Shown here one piece after another: positions 9,397 through 17,036 of a stretch of 64,000 nt of DNA. Within the stretch, counting starts at the first letter, position 1. Each line of letters begins with the position of its first letter. A program made the position numbers and the translations under genes. The stretch covers positions 1-64,000 of the forward strand of contig JACZKE010000056.1 of assembly GCA_014860225.1 (NCBI GenBank), written 5' to 3'. Under the pieces are notes generated by a model. That model searched no databases. It had not been told where the DNA came from and saw only the letters and a program-made list of their open reading frames with translations. Source of the stretch: Desulfuromonadales bacterium (GTDB lineage: Bacteria > Desulfobacterota > Desulfuromonadia > Desulfuromonadales > BM103).

Positions 9397-9960
9397 CTAC
9401 TCCTTGACGCGGGTCACGTATTCGCCGGTGCGCGTGTCGATCTGGATCAGGGAGCCTTGCTCGACGAAAGAGGGTACCTGCAGGGTGTAGCCGCTTTCCA
9501 CGGTGGCCGGCTTGTTATTGCCGGCGGCGGTGTCGCCCTTGACCCAGGGATCGGACTGGGTGACGCGCAGGTTAACGAAGTTGGGCAGGGTAACGCCGAT
9601 GCCACGTTCGTTATGCAACAGGACTTTGACCTCCATGTTGTCGACCAGGAAATAGTGGTCATCGCCCAGGACTTCCTCGCTGATCGAGGTCTGCTCATAA
9701 GTCTTCTGGTCCATGAACACGTAGCCGGTTTCGTCTCGATAAAGGTACTGCATGTCGCGCTCTTCCAGACTCGCCGGTTCAAAGCTTTCGCCGGAACGAT
9801 AGGTGCGGTCGAACAGGGAGCCGGTGATCATGTTGCGCAGCTTGCATTTGTAAAGAGCCTGTCCTTTGCCGGGCTTGGTGAAATCAAACTGCACGATGAC
9901 GTGGGGCTCGTTGTCGATCATCAATTTGATGCCTTTTTTCAGATCTGCACAGCTGTACAT
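9397..9960 (-). CDS. efp: translation elongation factor P
   Basis: EF-P binds stalled ribosomes between the P and E sites and promotes peptide bonds at consecutive prolines. The 187-residue product shows the three beta-barrel plan. The acceptor loop reads TKPGKGQAL, with Lys32 in the position modified by EpmA, whose gene closes the neighbouring operon. The C-terminal signature SGYTLQVPSFVEQGSLIQID is typical. The ATG at 9960 follows GAAGGAG; an upstream in-frame ATG is embedded in that ribosome binding site and is unlikely. A perfect terminator follows. Confidence 0.95.
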   Translation of the reverse strand: MYSCADLKKGIKLMIDNEPHVIVQFDFTKPGKGQALYKCKLRNMITGSLFDRTYRSGESFEPASLEERDMQYLYRDETGYVFMDQKTYEQTSISEEVLGDDHYFLVDNMEVKVLLHNERGIGVTLPNFVNLRVTQSDPWVKGDTAAGNNKPATVESGYTLQVPSFVEQGSLIQIDTRTGEYVTRVKE

Positions 9961-10007
9961 GTGAAACTCCTTCAAGAGTAGATGTCGTTTGATTTTACGG
10001 TGCTGAT

Positions 10008-10036
10008 TTTATACACAAAAGAGTGGCTTGTGTCAT
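10008..10036 (-). promoter_or_regulatory. sigma-70-type promoter of efp
   Basis: On the minus strand, ATGACA (10036-10031), a 17-bp spacer and TATAAA (10013-10008) give a good housekeeping promoter about 50 nt upstream of the efp start. Experimentally untested. Confidence 0.55.
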
Positions 10037-10102
10037 GGCTTTTCTGCGAGATGAAAGGGATGGCATGTGAGGAGTGAGGAGTGATGAGAAGACGAAACTT
10101 AA

Positions 10103-10140
10103 GCTGATGCAGGTTGTATAATGAGGCAACCTGCATCAGC
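10103..10140 (-). terminator. strong hairpin downstream of glgC, likely terminator
   Basis: A 14-bp perfect inverted repeat (GCTGATGCAGGTTG and CAACCTGCATCAGC) encloses a 10-nt loop, 27 bp past the glgC stop. No real U-run follows on the minus strand (TTAAGTTTCG), so termination may be imperfect; a protective 3' hairpin is an alternative. Confidence 0.5.
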
Positions 10141-10166
10141 AGAACAAACGGCAACTGCTGCAGCGG

Positions 10167-11408
10167 CTATTTGTCTATTCGAGGCACCACGACAATCCCG
10201 GTTTCCGTCACCGTGTAGCCTTTGCGTAAGTCCGCCTCCAGGTCATAGCCGATCTCTGAACCGTCCGTAATCACAACGTTCTTGTCGATAATCGTTTTGC
10301 GGATCTTTACATGCCGACCGATGGTGACATTCTCGAAGAGGATGGAGTCTTCGACCAGGCTGTAGCTGTTGATCTTGCAGCGAGGGCCGAGGATGGAGCC
10401 CCGGACTGTACTGCCGCTGGTGATGCAGCCGGCACAGACATAGGAGTCGAGGTTCTGGCCGCGGCGGTCTTCTTCGTCAAAAACTGTCTTGGCAGGCGGC
10501 AGGTTGCCCTGGTTGGTCAAAATTGGCCATCTGTAGTTGTAGAGATTCAACTGTGGCGAGACCTTGACGAGATCCATGTTCGCCTCGTAATAAGAGTCGA
10601 GGGTTCCTACGTCCCGCCAGTATCCCCGCTCTTCGCTCTTCATGCCGGGGATCACATTGTCATTCAAATTGTAGGCAAAGACGCGGTCGCCGTTCTCCAG
10701 CATCATCGGGATCACGTGCTTGCCAAAATCCAGATCCGCATGGTTTTTCTTGCCTTCCAGCAACACTTCGATCAGCTTGCGGGTGGGAAAGATATAGTTG
10801 CCCATGGAGGCAAAACAGGTCTCACGCCCCGGAATCCGTTCCGGAACCGTCGGCTTTTCGGCAAAGCCGGTGATCCTGGCCTCTTCATCCACTGAAAAAA
10901 CTCCGAATCTGCTGGCCTCCTCTACCGGCACCTCAAGTGCGGCAATGGTGATGTCGGCGCGGTTCATGCGGTGGAAGTTGATCATCTGGGTCACGTCCAT
11001 CTTGTAAATGTGGTCGCCTCCGAAAACAGCGACGTATTCCGCATCGGTCGATTCAACAAATCTCAGGTATTGCAGGATTGCATCGGCTGTGCCTTTGAAC
11101 CACTCCTCGCTTTCACTGCTGGTCTCAGGGGAGATGTCGACGTAGAACTCGCCGAGGCCGGTCCATTTGCCCCAGGATTCCCGGATGTGCTTGTTCAGTG
11201 AGTAGGCCCGGTACTGGGTGAGGATGTAAACCTTCTTGATGCCGGAGTTGAACAGGTTGGAGAGGACGAAGTCGATGATCTTGTATTTGCCGCCAAAAGC
11301 CACGCTTGGCTTGGCCCGACGCAGGGTCAACGGGCTGAGCCTTTCCCCCTTGCCGCCGGCCAGAACCATGGCGATGGTGTTTCTACCCACATTGTCCATA
11401 GCATACAT
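10167..11408 (-). CDS. glgC: glucose-1-phosphate adenylyltransferase
   Basis: GlgC makes ADP-glucose from glucose-1-phosphate and ATP, the committed step of bacterial glycogen synthesis. The 413-residue product has the nucleotide-binding AMVLAGGKGERLSPLTLRRAKP at the N-terminus, the FGGKYKIIDFVLSN segment, the sugar-phosphate loop with FAEKP, and a C-terminal left-handed beta-helix (SIIGYDL-like repeats) that carries allosteric sites in the family. AAGGAG lies nine bases before the ATG at 11408; two codons of extension to 11417 are possible. It is divergent from efpL. The glucanotransferase malQ at 36960-38450 supports a working glycogen cycle. Confidence 0.93.
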   Translation of the reverse strand: MYAMDNVGRNTIAMVLAGGKGERLSPLTLRRAKPSVAFGGKYKIIDFVLSNLFNSGIKKVYILTQYRAYSLNKHIRESWGKWTGLGEFYVDISPETSSESEEWFKGTADAILQYLRFVESTDAEYVAVFGGDHIYKMDVTQMINFHRMNRADITIAALEVPVEEASRFGVFSVDEEARITGFAEKPTVPERIPGRETCFASMGNYIFPTRKLIEVLLEGKKNHADLDFGKHVIPMMLENGDRVFAYNLNDNVIPGMKSEERGYWRDVGTLDSYYEANMDLVKVSPQLNLYNYRWPILTNQGNLPPAKTVFDEEDRRGQNLDSYVCAGCITSGSTVRGSILGPRCKINSYSLVEDSILFENVTIGRHVKIRKTIIDKNVVITDGSEIGYDLEADLRKGYTVTETGIVVVPRIDK

Positions 11409-11555
11409 TGCATGCATCTCCTTGTGAAACCAACGTTCGACTGCTCTGCTGAGCTACATTCTGACAAAATCTTTCTTAAATGCAAGGAAAACGTAGTGCA
11501 AAACCTTTGTCTTGACCCCTTTGTCCATGTCGACGACCTGGTGTCGGGGCAGATT

Positions 11556-11585
11556 GTTTTTCGTCAGGGGCTGTGCTAAATTTCC
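11556..11585 (+). promoter_or_regulatory. possible sigma-70 promoter of efpL
   Basis: TTGTTT, 17 bp, TAAATT lies about 40-65 bp upstream of the efpL start in the divergent glgC-efpL intergenic region. Both boxes are imperfect. Confidence 0.3.
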
Positions 11586-11621
11586 CATCCCAGACATTTA
11601 CTTATTCGAGGAGTGACCAAG

Positions 11622-12182
11622 ATGACATCCAATGACCTCAAACGCGGACAGGTGATCCTGCTTGACAACGCACCCTGCCTGGTACTTGACACCAGCAGCC
11701 AGAGTCCTTCGGCGCGTGGTGGCAGCACCCTGATCAAAACAAAATATCGCAACCTGCTCACCGGCCAGGTGCTGGAAAAGACCTTCAAGGCGGGCGACCG
11801 TGTCGATGCCGCTGATTTCGAGAAGCGCAAGGGCCAGTTCCTGTATGCAGACGGCGACAATGGCATGTTCATGGACCTTGAAAGTTACGAGCAGTACGAA
11901 TTGGGAGACGAGATGTACGGTCCGGTCAAAGGTTACCTGATCGATGGTGCCGATGTTGTTCTCGGGGTTTTCGAAGGACAGGTCGTTTCCATTGAGCCAC
12001 CAATGGTAGTGGAGTTGTTGGTCACCGAAACAGCGCCGGCGATCAAGAACGCCACGGCCCAGGCCCAGACCAAGGAAGCGACTCTGGAAACGGGGTTAAA
12101 GCTTCAGGTGCCCGGTTATCTTGAGACCGACGAACGGGTCAAGGTTGATACGCGGGAATGCCGGTTCGTTTCCAGGGCCTAG
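11622..12182 (+). CDS. efpL: EF-P-like protein EfpL (YeiP family)
   Basis: A 186-residue EF-P paralogue with the same three-barrel plan. The tip loop reads QSPSARGGSTLIK, with arginine (Arg32) where EF-P has its modifiable lysine. This matches the E. coli YeiP/EfpL loop pattern SPTARGAATLYK and implies a factor that needs no EpmA modification. The C-terminal segment ETGLKLQVPGYLETDERVKVDTRE is typical. EfpL relieves stalling at a set of motifs overlapping that of EF-P. The ATG at 11622 has GAGGAG eight bases upstream; the GTG at 11613 overlaps that site and is unlikely. The stop codon overlaps the left end of a long hairpin repeat. Confidence 0.9.
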   Translation: MTSNDLKRGQVILLDNAPCLVLDTSSQSPSARGGSTLIKTKYRNLLTGQVLEKTFKAGDRVDAADFEKRKGQFLYADGDNGMFMDLESYEQYELGDEMYGPVKGYLIDGADVVLGVFEGQVVSIEPPMVVELLVTETAPAIKNATAQAQTKEATLETGLKLQVPGYLETDERVKVDTRECRFVSRA

Positions 12183-12343
12183 TACCCAGTAACCTATAAG
12201 ATGTCGCAAGATTGCGCAGGGATTTGGCGGGTCAGCAAGGCGCGTCTTCATCTGCCCAGCCGTAGCTACTCAGCTGAAGGCGCAACGCCGCTGACGCGGC
12301 AAAGAACCAGCAAGATGCGATAGCTTATGGGTTACAGGGTACT
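12181..12343. repeat. 163-bp long-hairpin repeat element (copy 1)
   Basis: Outer arms AGTACCCAGTAACCTATAAG (12181-12200) and CTTATGGGTTACAGGGTACT (12324-12343) pair with two mismatches. Pairing continues inward (TCGCA with TGCGA; TTTGGCGGGTCAGC with GCTGACGCGGCAAA; CTTCATCTG with CAGCTGAAG), so almost the whole element can fold on itself. The apex is AGCCGTAGCTA (12258-12268). The element at 49902-50066 has the same size, fold and apical sequence but different arms. No coding capacity. It is probably a REP/MITE-like mobile or regulatory repeat. Confidence 0.6.
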
Positions 12344-12373
12344 CGTTGTAAGGCGTGAGGTGTTAAAAACATA

Positions 12374-12409
12374 AAAGGACGACTCCCGATCGAGTCGTCC
12401 TTTCCTTTT
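12374..12409 (+). terminator. intrinsic terminator after efpL
   Basis: A perfect 12-bp stem, AAAGGACGACTC with GAGTCGTCCTTT, and a 6-nt loop are followed by a T-rich stretch (TTTCCTTTTC). It closes the efpL transcript beyond the repeat element. Confidence 0.8.
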
Positions 12410-12457
12410 CTGGCGGGCTGCTTTCGCGTTTCGAAGCCAGCGCCGCGCACATCGGTT

Positions 12458-12643
12458 TTTTTGCACTTATGCAAAAAGACTTGAAATTGTCATTGCAGTA
12501 TTGCAAAACCATGTTTTAGGCTGGTTTTAAATCAGCTGTAAATCCACTTCCTGTCCGGCTTTATCTCTTCCTCATTCCTGACATACCGGCAACCTTGATT
12601 TCTTAAGGCACTCTCCGCGCTTGAGGTTTTTCGCGTTTCTGCA
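12458..12643. promoter_or_regulatory. three TGCA-N4-TGCA palindromes upstream of the OFA transporter
   Basis: Site 1 TGCACTTATGCA (12462-12473) sits inside a perfect TTTTTGCA-N4-TGCAAAAA palindrome. Site 2 is TGCAGTATTGCA (12494-12505). Site 3 is CGCGTTTCTGCA (12632-12643), a weaker match. They lie 100-280 bp upstream of the sigma-54 promoter at 12742, the usual range for enhancer-binding proteins. A matching cluster precedes the AceTr gene (20676-20726). Confidence 0.5.
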
Positions 12644-12741
12644 AAAACGCTATTTTATCCCTTCCTTGTTCACTTGCCTTGATTTGTATCCAAGATACCG
12701 AAATTAAACAGGAATAAAGTTTTTTAAGAGCGTCTTGCGAT

Positions 12742-12756
12742 TGGTATGCGAGTTGC
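12742..12756 (+). promoter_or_regulatory. sigma-54 (-24/-12) promoter of the OFA transporter
   Basis: TGGTATGCGAGTTGC has the required GG-N10-GC spacing and fits TGGYRYR-N4-TTGC. Transcription would begin near 12768, giving a leader of about 185 nt before the ATG at 12953. Confidence 0.55.
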
Positions 12757-12952
12757 GATGTCATTTGCCATAGGCAGCTCGGACGGCACAGCAAAGAAAG
12801 AGCTTATGCAGATGCTTGAACACATACCCGGTCATCGCAGAAATAAGCCAGTCATCGGTACCATCAAGGCGTGCTGGCCTTTGACTCACCGGGTTCAACA
12901 ATTGAGACAATACGGTTTGGATAACTCGACAGCGATCACCAGGGAGGCAAAC

Positions 12953-14266
12953 ATGAGCAAGCAGCGCACATCATCAAAACGTGGATGGACGGTCGTACTG
13001 GCCGGTACAGGCATCAACCTCGCATTGGGCATTCTTTATACCTGGAGTATCTTCAAAGGTGCTATTGCCGATTCGATTTCTGCCGGCGGTCCCGGGGCTT
13101 TTGCCTGGGACAAGGCCTCGATCAACGACCCTTATGCCACGGCCTGTCTGACCTTCGCTGTGGCAATGATCCTCGCCGGCAAGGTGCAGGACAAGTTCGG
13201 TCCCCGGATCACTTGCATCATCGGTGGTCTGATGGTCGGCAGCGGTTTCATCTGGATATCGCAGACGACCGATTACTGGTCCTGGATCGTTGGTTTCGGC
13301 GTCCTGGCCGGGATGGGCATCGGTTTCGGCTATTCCGCCGCCACGCCGCCGGCGCTGAAGTGGTTTCCACCGGCCAAGACCGGTCTGATCGCTGGTATCG
13401 TCGTCGCCGGCTTCGGCCTGGCCTCGGTTTACATCGCGCCGTTGGCCCAGTACCTGCTCGGTGCCTATGGCCTGCAGCAGTCGATGCTTTACTTCGGCTT
13501 CGGCTTTGTCGTTGTCACCTGCTTCTTCGGCATGTTTCTGGCCAACCCTCCGGCTGGTTACGTGGCTGATCCTCAAGCTGCCAACGCAGCGGTCAAGGCC
13601 GTCGTCGTCGAAGACAAGACCCCCTCACAGATTCTTAAGACTGCCCAGTTCTATACGCTCTGGGCCTGCTTTTTTATAGGCTCTGGCGCCGGTCTTATGG
13701 TTATCGGCAGTGCCAAAGGGCTGGCCACGGCGAGCATGGGTGAGCTGGCTTTCCTGGTCGTGGCAATCATGGCTATCGGCAACGCCGCCGGCCGCATTGT
13801 CGCCGGAGTGGTCTCCGACAAGATCGGCCGCGTCAACACCCTGGTCATCATGCTGGTTTTCCAGGCTGTGCTGATGTTTCTGGCCATTCCGGTTATCGGC
13901 GGAACCTACAACAATCCGTTGGCAATGCCTCTGTTGGTGACCTTCATGGTCTTTAACTATGGTACCAATCTCTCACTCTTTCCATCCTTTGCCAAGGATC
14001 TGTGGGGTGCCAAGAACTTTGGTATGAACTACGGCATCCTCTTCTCAGCCTGGGGCATCGGAGCTTTCGCTCTGGTGCGCGTATCCGAGATGTTGCGCGT
14101 CAAAACCGGCGGCTTCACCATGTCGTTTGCTGCCGCCGGCGCCCTGCTGGTGGTTGGCGCCATGCTTGCCGGTACCTTGAAGACACGCAGAGCCGAAGTC
14201 CCGGTGCTCGAAGGTGCTTTCGAGACGGAGGAAGACCTGGCTCTGGCAAAAGCAACCAACGATTAA
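12953..14266 (+). CDS. OFA-family MFS transporter (oxalate/formate antiporter type)
   Basis: A 437-residue inner-membrane carrier with 12 predicted helices. It has the family N-terminus GWTVVLAGTGINLALGILYTW, the loop-2/3 MFS signature AGKVQDKFGPR, and its second-half counterpart AGVVSDKIGRVN. The family exchanges or imports small monocarboxylates such as oxalate, formate, pyruvate or related acids; which one is used here cannot be read from the sequence. The ATG at 12953 is preceded by AGGGAGG. Longer in-frame starts reaching back to 12746 would begin at or before the predicted transcription start. A sigma-54 promoter and palindrome cluster lie upstream, and a strong terminator follows. Confidence 0.85.
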   Translation: MSKQRTSSKRGWTVVLAGTGINLALGILYTWSIFKGAIADSISAGGPGAFAWDKASINDPYATACLTFAVAMILAGKVQDKFGPRITCIIGGLMVGSGFIWISQTTDYWSWIVGFGVLAGMGIGFGYSAATPPALKWFPPAKTGLIAGIVVAGFGLASVYIAPLAQYLLGAYGLQQSMLYFGFGFVVVTCFFGMFLANPPAGYVADPQAANAAVKAVVVEDKTPSQILKTAQFYTLWACFFIGSGAGLMVIGSAKGLATASMGELAFLVVAIMAIGNAAGRIVAGVVSDKIGRVNTLVIMLVFQAVLMFLAIPVIGGTYNNPLAMPLLVTFMVFNYGTNLSLFPSFAKDLWGAKNFGMNYGILFSAWGIGAFALVRVSEMLRVKTGGFTMSFAAAGALLVVGAMLAGTLKTRRAEVPVLEGAFETEEDLALAKATND

Positions 14267-14310
14267 TCGTTCTTTACCGTTTGCAAACCCTCCTTCAGGT
14301 TCAAACGGCC

Positions 14311-14345
14311 GCGGCCCCGTCAGTAATGACGGGGCCGCTATCTTT
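14311..14345 (+). terminator. intrinsic terminator after the OFA transporter
   Basis: A perfect GC-rich 12-bp stem, GCGGCCCCGTCA (14311-14322) with TGACGGGGCCGC (14327-14338), and a GTAA loop are followed by TATCTTTG. Confidence 0.8.
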
Positions 14346-14776
14346 GTGTGGAAAGAGCTTTAACTTGGGGAAGACTTGTTTATTTCTGCACACATGATAA
14401 AGCATATTAAGTGTTGACTCGTAATTATCGGTGAATAGCATGCAAATTCTGCTGGCACTGAAAAGTCGCATCTATTATCAAGGATTGAAGCAGATGATCA
14501 GGGATTAAGTAATTCTGAGCGAGCCTGTCTGCTGATATGTCATGTGTCTGCAACTTTCATAGCAATACAAATCTCAATACAAATCTCTTTAATATTTATC
14601 TCTAAGTATCATTGCAACCTCTTTTTCCTCTGCGATAATAACAATTAAAGACGTCTCATCAGCTTCCGGGTCGGAACCCGCACTTCTGCTCTCCAGGTTT
14701 TCCGGATGGGCACTAAACAGAGGAGGCTCCTGGCAGAACTTTCACAGTAACCACCCGAAATCATAAGGAGCATGAC
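14346..14776. other. AT-rich intergenic region upstream of the Gly-rich gene
   Basis: About 430 bp without a gene. There is a 12-bp direct tandem repeat (AATACAAATCTC twice, near 14566-14589), a small CGGGT-CGGA-ACCCG hairpin near 14670, and an imperfect CCAGG/CCTGG pairing in the leader. I looked for a c-di-GMP (GEMM) riboswitch because a secreted protein follows, and did not find its conserved core. Confidence 0.35.
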
Positions 14777-15217
14777 ATGAAGACACCGATGAAAATAATC
14801 AAATTATTGCTGGTTTCCTTGGTCAGTGTGTTGCTGGTTGTCTGGTCAACCCCGATCCATGCATTGACCTCTTCTGCTGAGGATGCGCCGATCTACCTGG
14901 CCAGTGGCGGCGGTGGCGGCAATGGCGGTGGCGGCAATGGCGGTGGCAGCGGTGGCAGTGGTGGCAGTGGTGGCAGTGGTGGAGGCAGCGGCAGTGGTGG
15001 AGATCATACGGGTGGCCAGGGCAGCCCTGGCATGACAGGTGGTTTCGGTAAAGGCAGCATGCAAATGGAGCGAGCGCGTGAAATGGAACAAACGCTTGAT
15101 CAGGCTGGCAAGGTAAACCCGGAAGTCCAGGCAGATCAGGATCGTGATCGGGACCGCGATCGGGACAAAGATCAGGACCGTGATCAAGATAAAGAGAAGG
15201 ACAGAACTCACCAGTAA
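14777..15217 (+). CDS. exported Gly-rich protein with charged Asp/Arg tail
   Basis: A 146-residue protein in three clear parts. Residues 1-30 are a Sec signal (basic start, hydrophobic LLLVSLVSVLLVVW, cleavage near IHA-LT). Residues 45-80 are almost pure glycine, serine and asparagine in GGN and GGS repeats, also repetitive at DNA level as GGCAGTGGT units. Residues about 115-146 are alternating acidic and basic, in DRDRDRDRDKDQ style. No known domain. AAGGAG precedes the ATG at good spacing. Such low-complexity exported proteins can be adhesive or matrix components, but that is only a guess. The partial protein at 1-88 begins the same way. Confidence 0.65.
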   Translation: MKTPMKIIKLLLVSLVSVLLVVWSTPIHALTSSAEDAPIYLASGGGGGNGGGGNGGGSGGSGGSGGSGGGSGSGGDHTGGQGSPGMTGGFGKGSMQMERAREMEQTLDQAGKVNPEVQADQDRDRDRDRDKDQDRDQDKEKDRTHQ

Positions 15218-15242
15218 AAACATCTGGAAATTCTGTTAGCAG

Positions 15243-15276
15243 GCAGGCGACAGTATGCAGATCGCCTGCTTTTTTC
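15243..15276 (+). terminator. intrinsic terminator after the Gly-rich gene
   Basis: Stem CAGGCGA (15244-15250) with TCGCCTG (15262-15268), followed by a run of six T. Confidence 0.75.
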
Positions 15277-15346
15277 TGTTCAGGTGGTCCGATATTGACA
15301 GCGAGCAAGTCATGGCGCAATATGACAACTCTTTTCAGGAGACGCC

Positions 15347-16798
15347 ATGACAGCTGAACGCCGCCGCACAACATCTAAAGTGCCCTCAAAACCCCGCGCC
15401 GAAGAACTGACTCTGACCATCGAGCGCATCGATGACGATGGTATGGGGCTGGCGAATCACGCCGGCAAGCCGGTCGTCGTTTTCGATGCGCTCCCCGGCG
15501 AGAAGGTCGTCGCCCGTGTGGTGCATACCGGACGGCACCGGATCCTCGCCAGCACGCTGCGCGTATTGCAGGCGTCCCGCGACCGGATCGCCAAGACTTC
15601 ATGCCCGCATTATCGCGCCTGTCAGAGTTGTGCCCTGCTGAGCTGGAAGTATACCGCCCAGTTGGAGTGCAAGAGCAAGCGCGTGGCCGACGCCCTGGCC
15701 GCTTACCCGAGCTTGCTTGAAGTGCCGCTTGGTGAGGTCTGGGCCGCTCCGGAGACCCTTGGCTACCGGGCCAGCGCCAAGCTGGTCGTGGCTCGCAAGC
15801 GGGGCAAGGCTCAGGTCGGCATGTACCGGCGCGGCAGCCACGATGTGGTCGATATCGCCGACTGCCCTCTGCATCATCCGCTGATCAATCGGGTCGCCGC
15901 CGTGGTTCGTGAAGAACTCGACCGACGCAATATCTCGGCCTACGATGTCAATCACCGGCGCGGTCTGCTACGCTACCTGCTGATCCGGGTCAGCCCGACC
16001 TACGACAAAGCGATGGTCACTTTCGTCACCAGCGAACGCAACTATAGCGAAGTGACGCACCTGGCCAAGTGGCTGCAGCGAAAAGTCCCCGAAGTCATCT
16101 CCGTCCATCAGAACGTCAACGCCAGCTCCGGCAACGTAATCATCGGCCGCGAAACCCTCAAGGTGCTCGGTACGCCTGACCTGATCGATCAGGTCGGCGA
16201 CGTGAGGCTACGCCTCGGACCGACCTCGTTCCTGCAAGTGCATCATGTCCAGGCTGCCCGTATCTATCGCCTGGTCCGCGACTGGTGTAATCTCAGAGCC
16301 GGTGAATCGGCCCTCGACCTTTACTGTGGCGTCGGCGGCATCAGCCTGCACCTGGCCCCCAAAGCACATCAGGTGCTCGGCATAGAGACCGTCGCCGAAG
16401 CGGTGCGCCATGCTCAGGCCAATGCGAAGATGAATGGCTTCACCAACTGTAAGTTTGTCGCCGGTGATGTCGAAGCCCTGCTCGAGGAGGACCTGCCGCT
16501 GTCAGGGACACTCGGTGCCGTGGTGGTCAATCCTCCGAGATCAGGATGTGCTCCGCAAGTCCTGACGGCGATTGCAGAGATGCAGCCGCGCACGCTGGTC
16601 TATGTCTCGTGTCATCCCGGTAGCCTGGCACACGATCTTGCACTTCTGGTGGATAAGGGGTTCCATGTCGATCAGGTTCAGCCTGTCGATATGTTCCCGC
16701 AGACACCACATATTGAGAACGTTGCCAGGTTGACGTTCACGGGCAGCCATAAGCCGGCCGGATTGAGCGAAGCAAGCAACAAAGCCAAGAAGCCTTGA
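15347..16798 (+). CDS. rlmD: TRAM-domain 23S rRNA (uracil-C5)-methyltransferase, RlmD-like
   Basis: An S-adenosylmethionine-dependent RNA methyltransferase of the RumA/TrmA class. The 483-residue product has an N-terminal TRAM RNA-binding domain (about 20-75), a Cys set CPHYRACQSC and ADCPLHHP that holds a [4Fe-4S] cluster in RlmD, the SAM site ALDLYCGVGGISLHLA, and the catalytic region NPPRSGCAP with the nucleophile Cys in YVSCHPGSLAHDL. AGGAGA precedes the ATG. The C-terminal 25 residues extend past the usual end and look unstructured. The family assignment is firm; the exact target uridine (U1939 versus U747) is inferred from the cluster and TRAM domain. Confidence 0.82.
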   Translation: MTAERRRTTSKVPSKPRAEELTLTIERIDDDGMGLANHAGKPVVVFDALPGEKVVARVVHTGRHRILASTLRVLQASRDRIAKTSCPHYRACQSCALLSWKYTAQLECKSKRVADALAAYPSLLEVPLGEVWAAPETLGYRASAKLVVARKRGKAQVGMYRRGSHDVVDIADCPLHHPLINRVAAVVREELDRRNISAYDVNHRRGLLRYLLIRVSPTYDKAMVTFVTSERNYSEVTHLAKWLQRKVPEVISVHQNVNASSGNVIIGRETLKVLGTPDLIDQVGDVRLRLGPTSFLQVHHVQAARIYRLVRDWCNLRAGESALDLYCGVGGISLHLAPKAHQVLGIETVAEAVRHAQANAKMNGFTNCKFVAGDVEALLEEDLPLSGTLGAVVVNPPRSGCAPQVLTAIAEMQPRTLVYVSCHPGSLAHDLALLVDKGFHVDQVQPVDMFPQTPHIENVARLTFTGSHKPAGLSEASNKAKKP

Positions 16799-16882
16799 AT
16801 CAGGATCCGTTGCTCAGGTAACACTCGGGAAAAGACCTTCAACTCTGATTCTGAACGGACCCATAACCGATACAAAGGCTAT

Positions 16883-16978
16883 GGCCACTAAGTCACAAAG
16901 GCACCAAGGAATCGGAACATTACAGATTAACAGCTGAGGGCTTATTCTTTGTGTCTTGGCGTCTTTGTGGCTAACCTG
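16883..16978. repeat. CCAC-AAG dispersed repeat, inverted pair (copy 1)
   Basis: GCCACTAAGTCACAAAGG begins at 16885 and a roughly complementary GTCTTTGTGGCTAAC ends near 16975, so the unit forms an imperfect hairpin. The repeat has a 9-bp rhythm. It closely resembles the copy at 61077-61196 and a fragment at 42818-42839. Non-coding. Confidence 0.5.
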
Positions 16979-17036
16979 TCGTTTTTTCGGGTTTTCCAAA
17001 ATAGCCCTTTGATTGGTTAGCGAGCCGATTTGGTCG

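Noticed and set aside
14646-14776. Possible c-di-GMP (GEMM) riboswitch before the Gly-rich exported protein
   Set aside because: Small hairpins are present but the conserved GEMM core sequences are not.
14823-15374. Cys/His-rich 183-codon frame antisense to the Gly-rich protein
   Set aside because: The apparent zinc-finger-like repeats are simply the complement of GGN/GGS codons.
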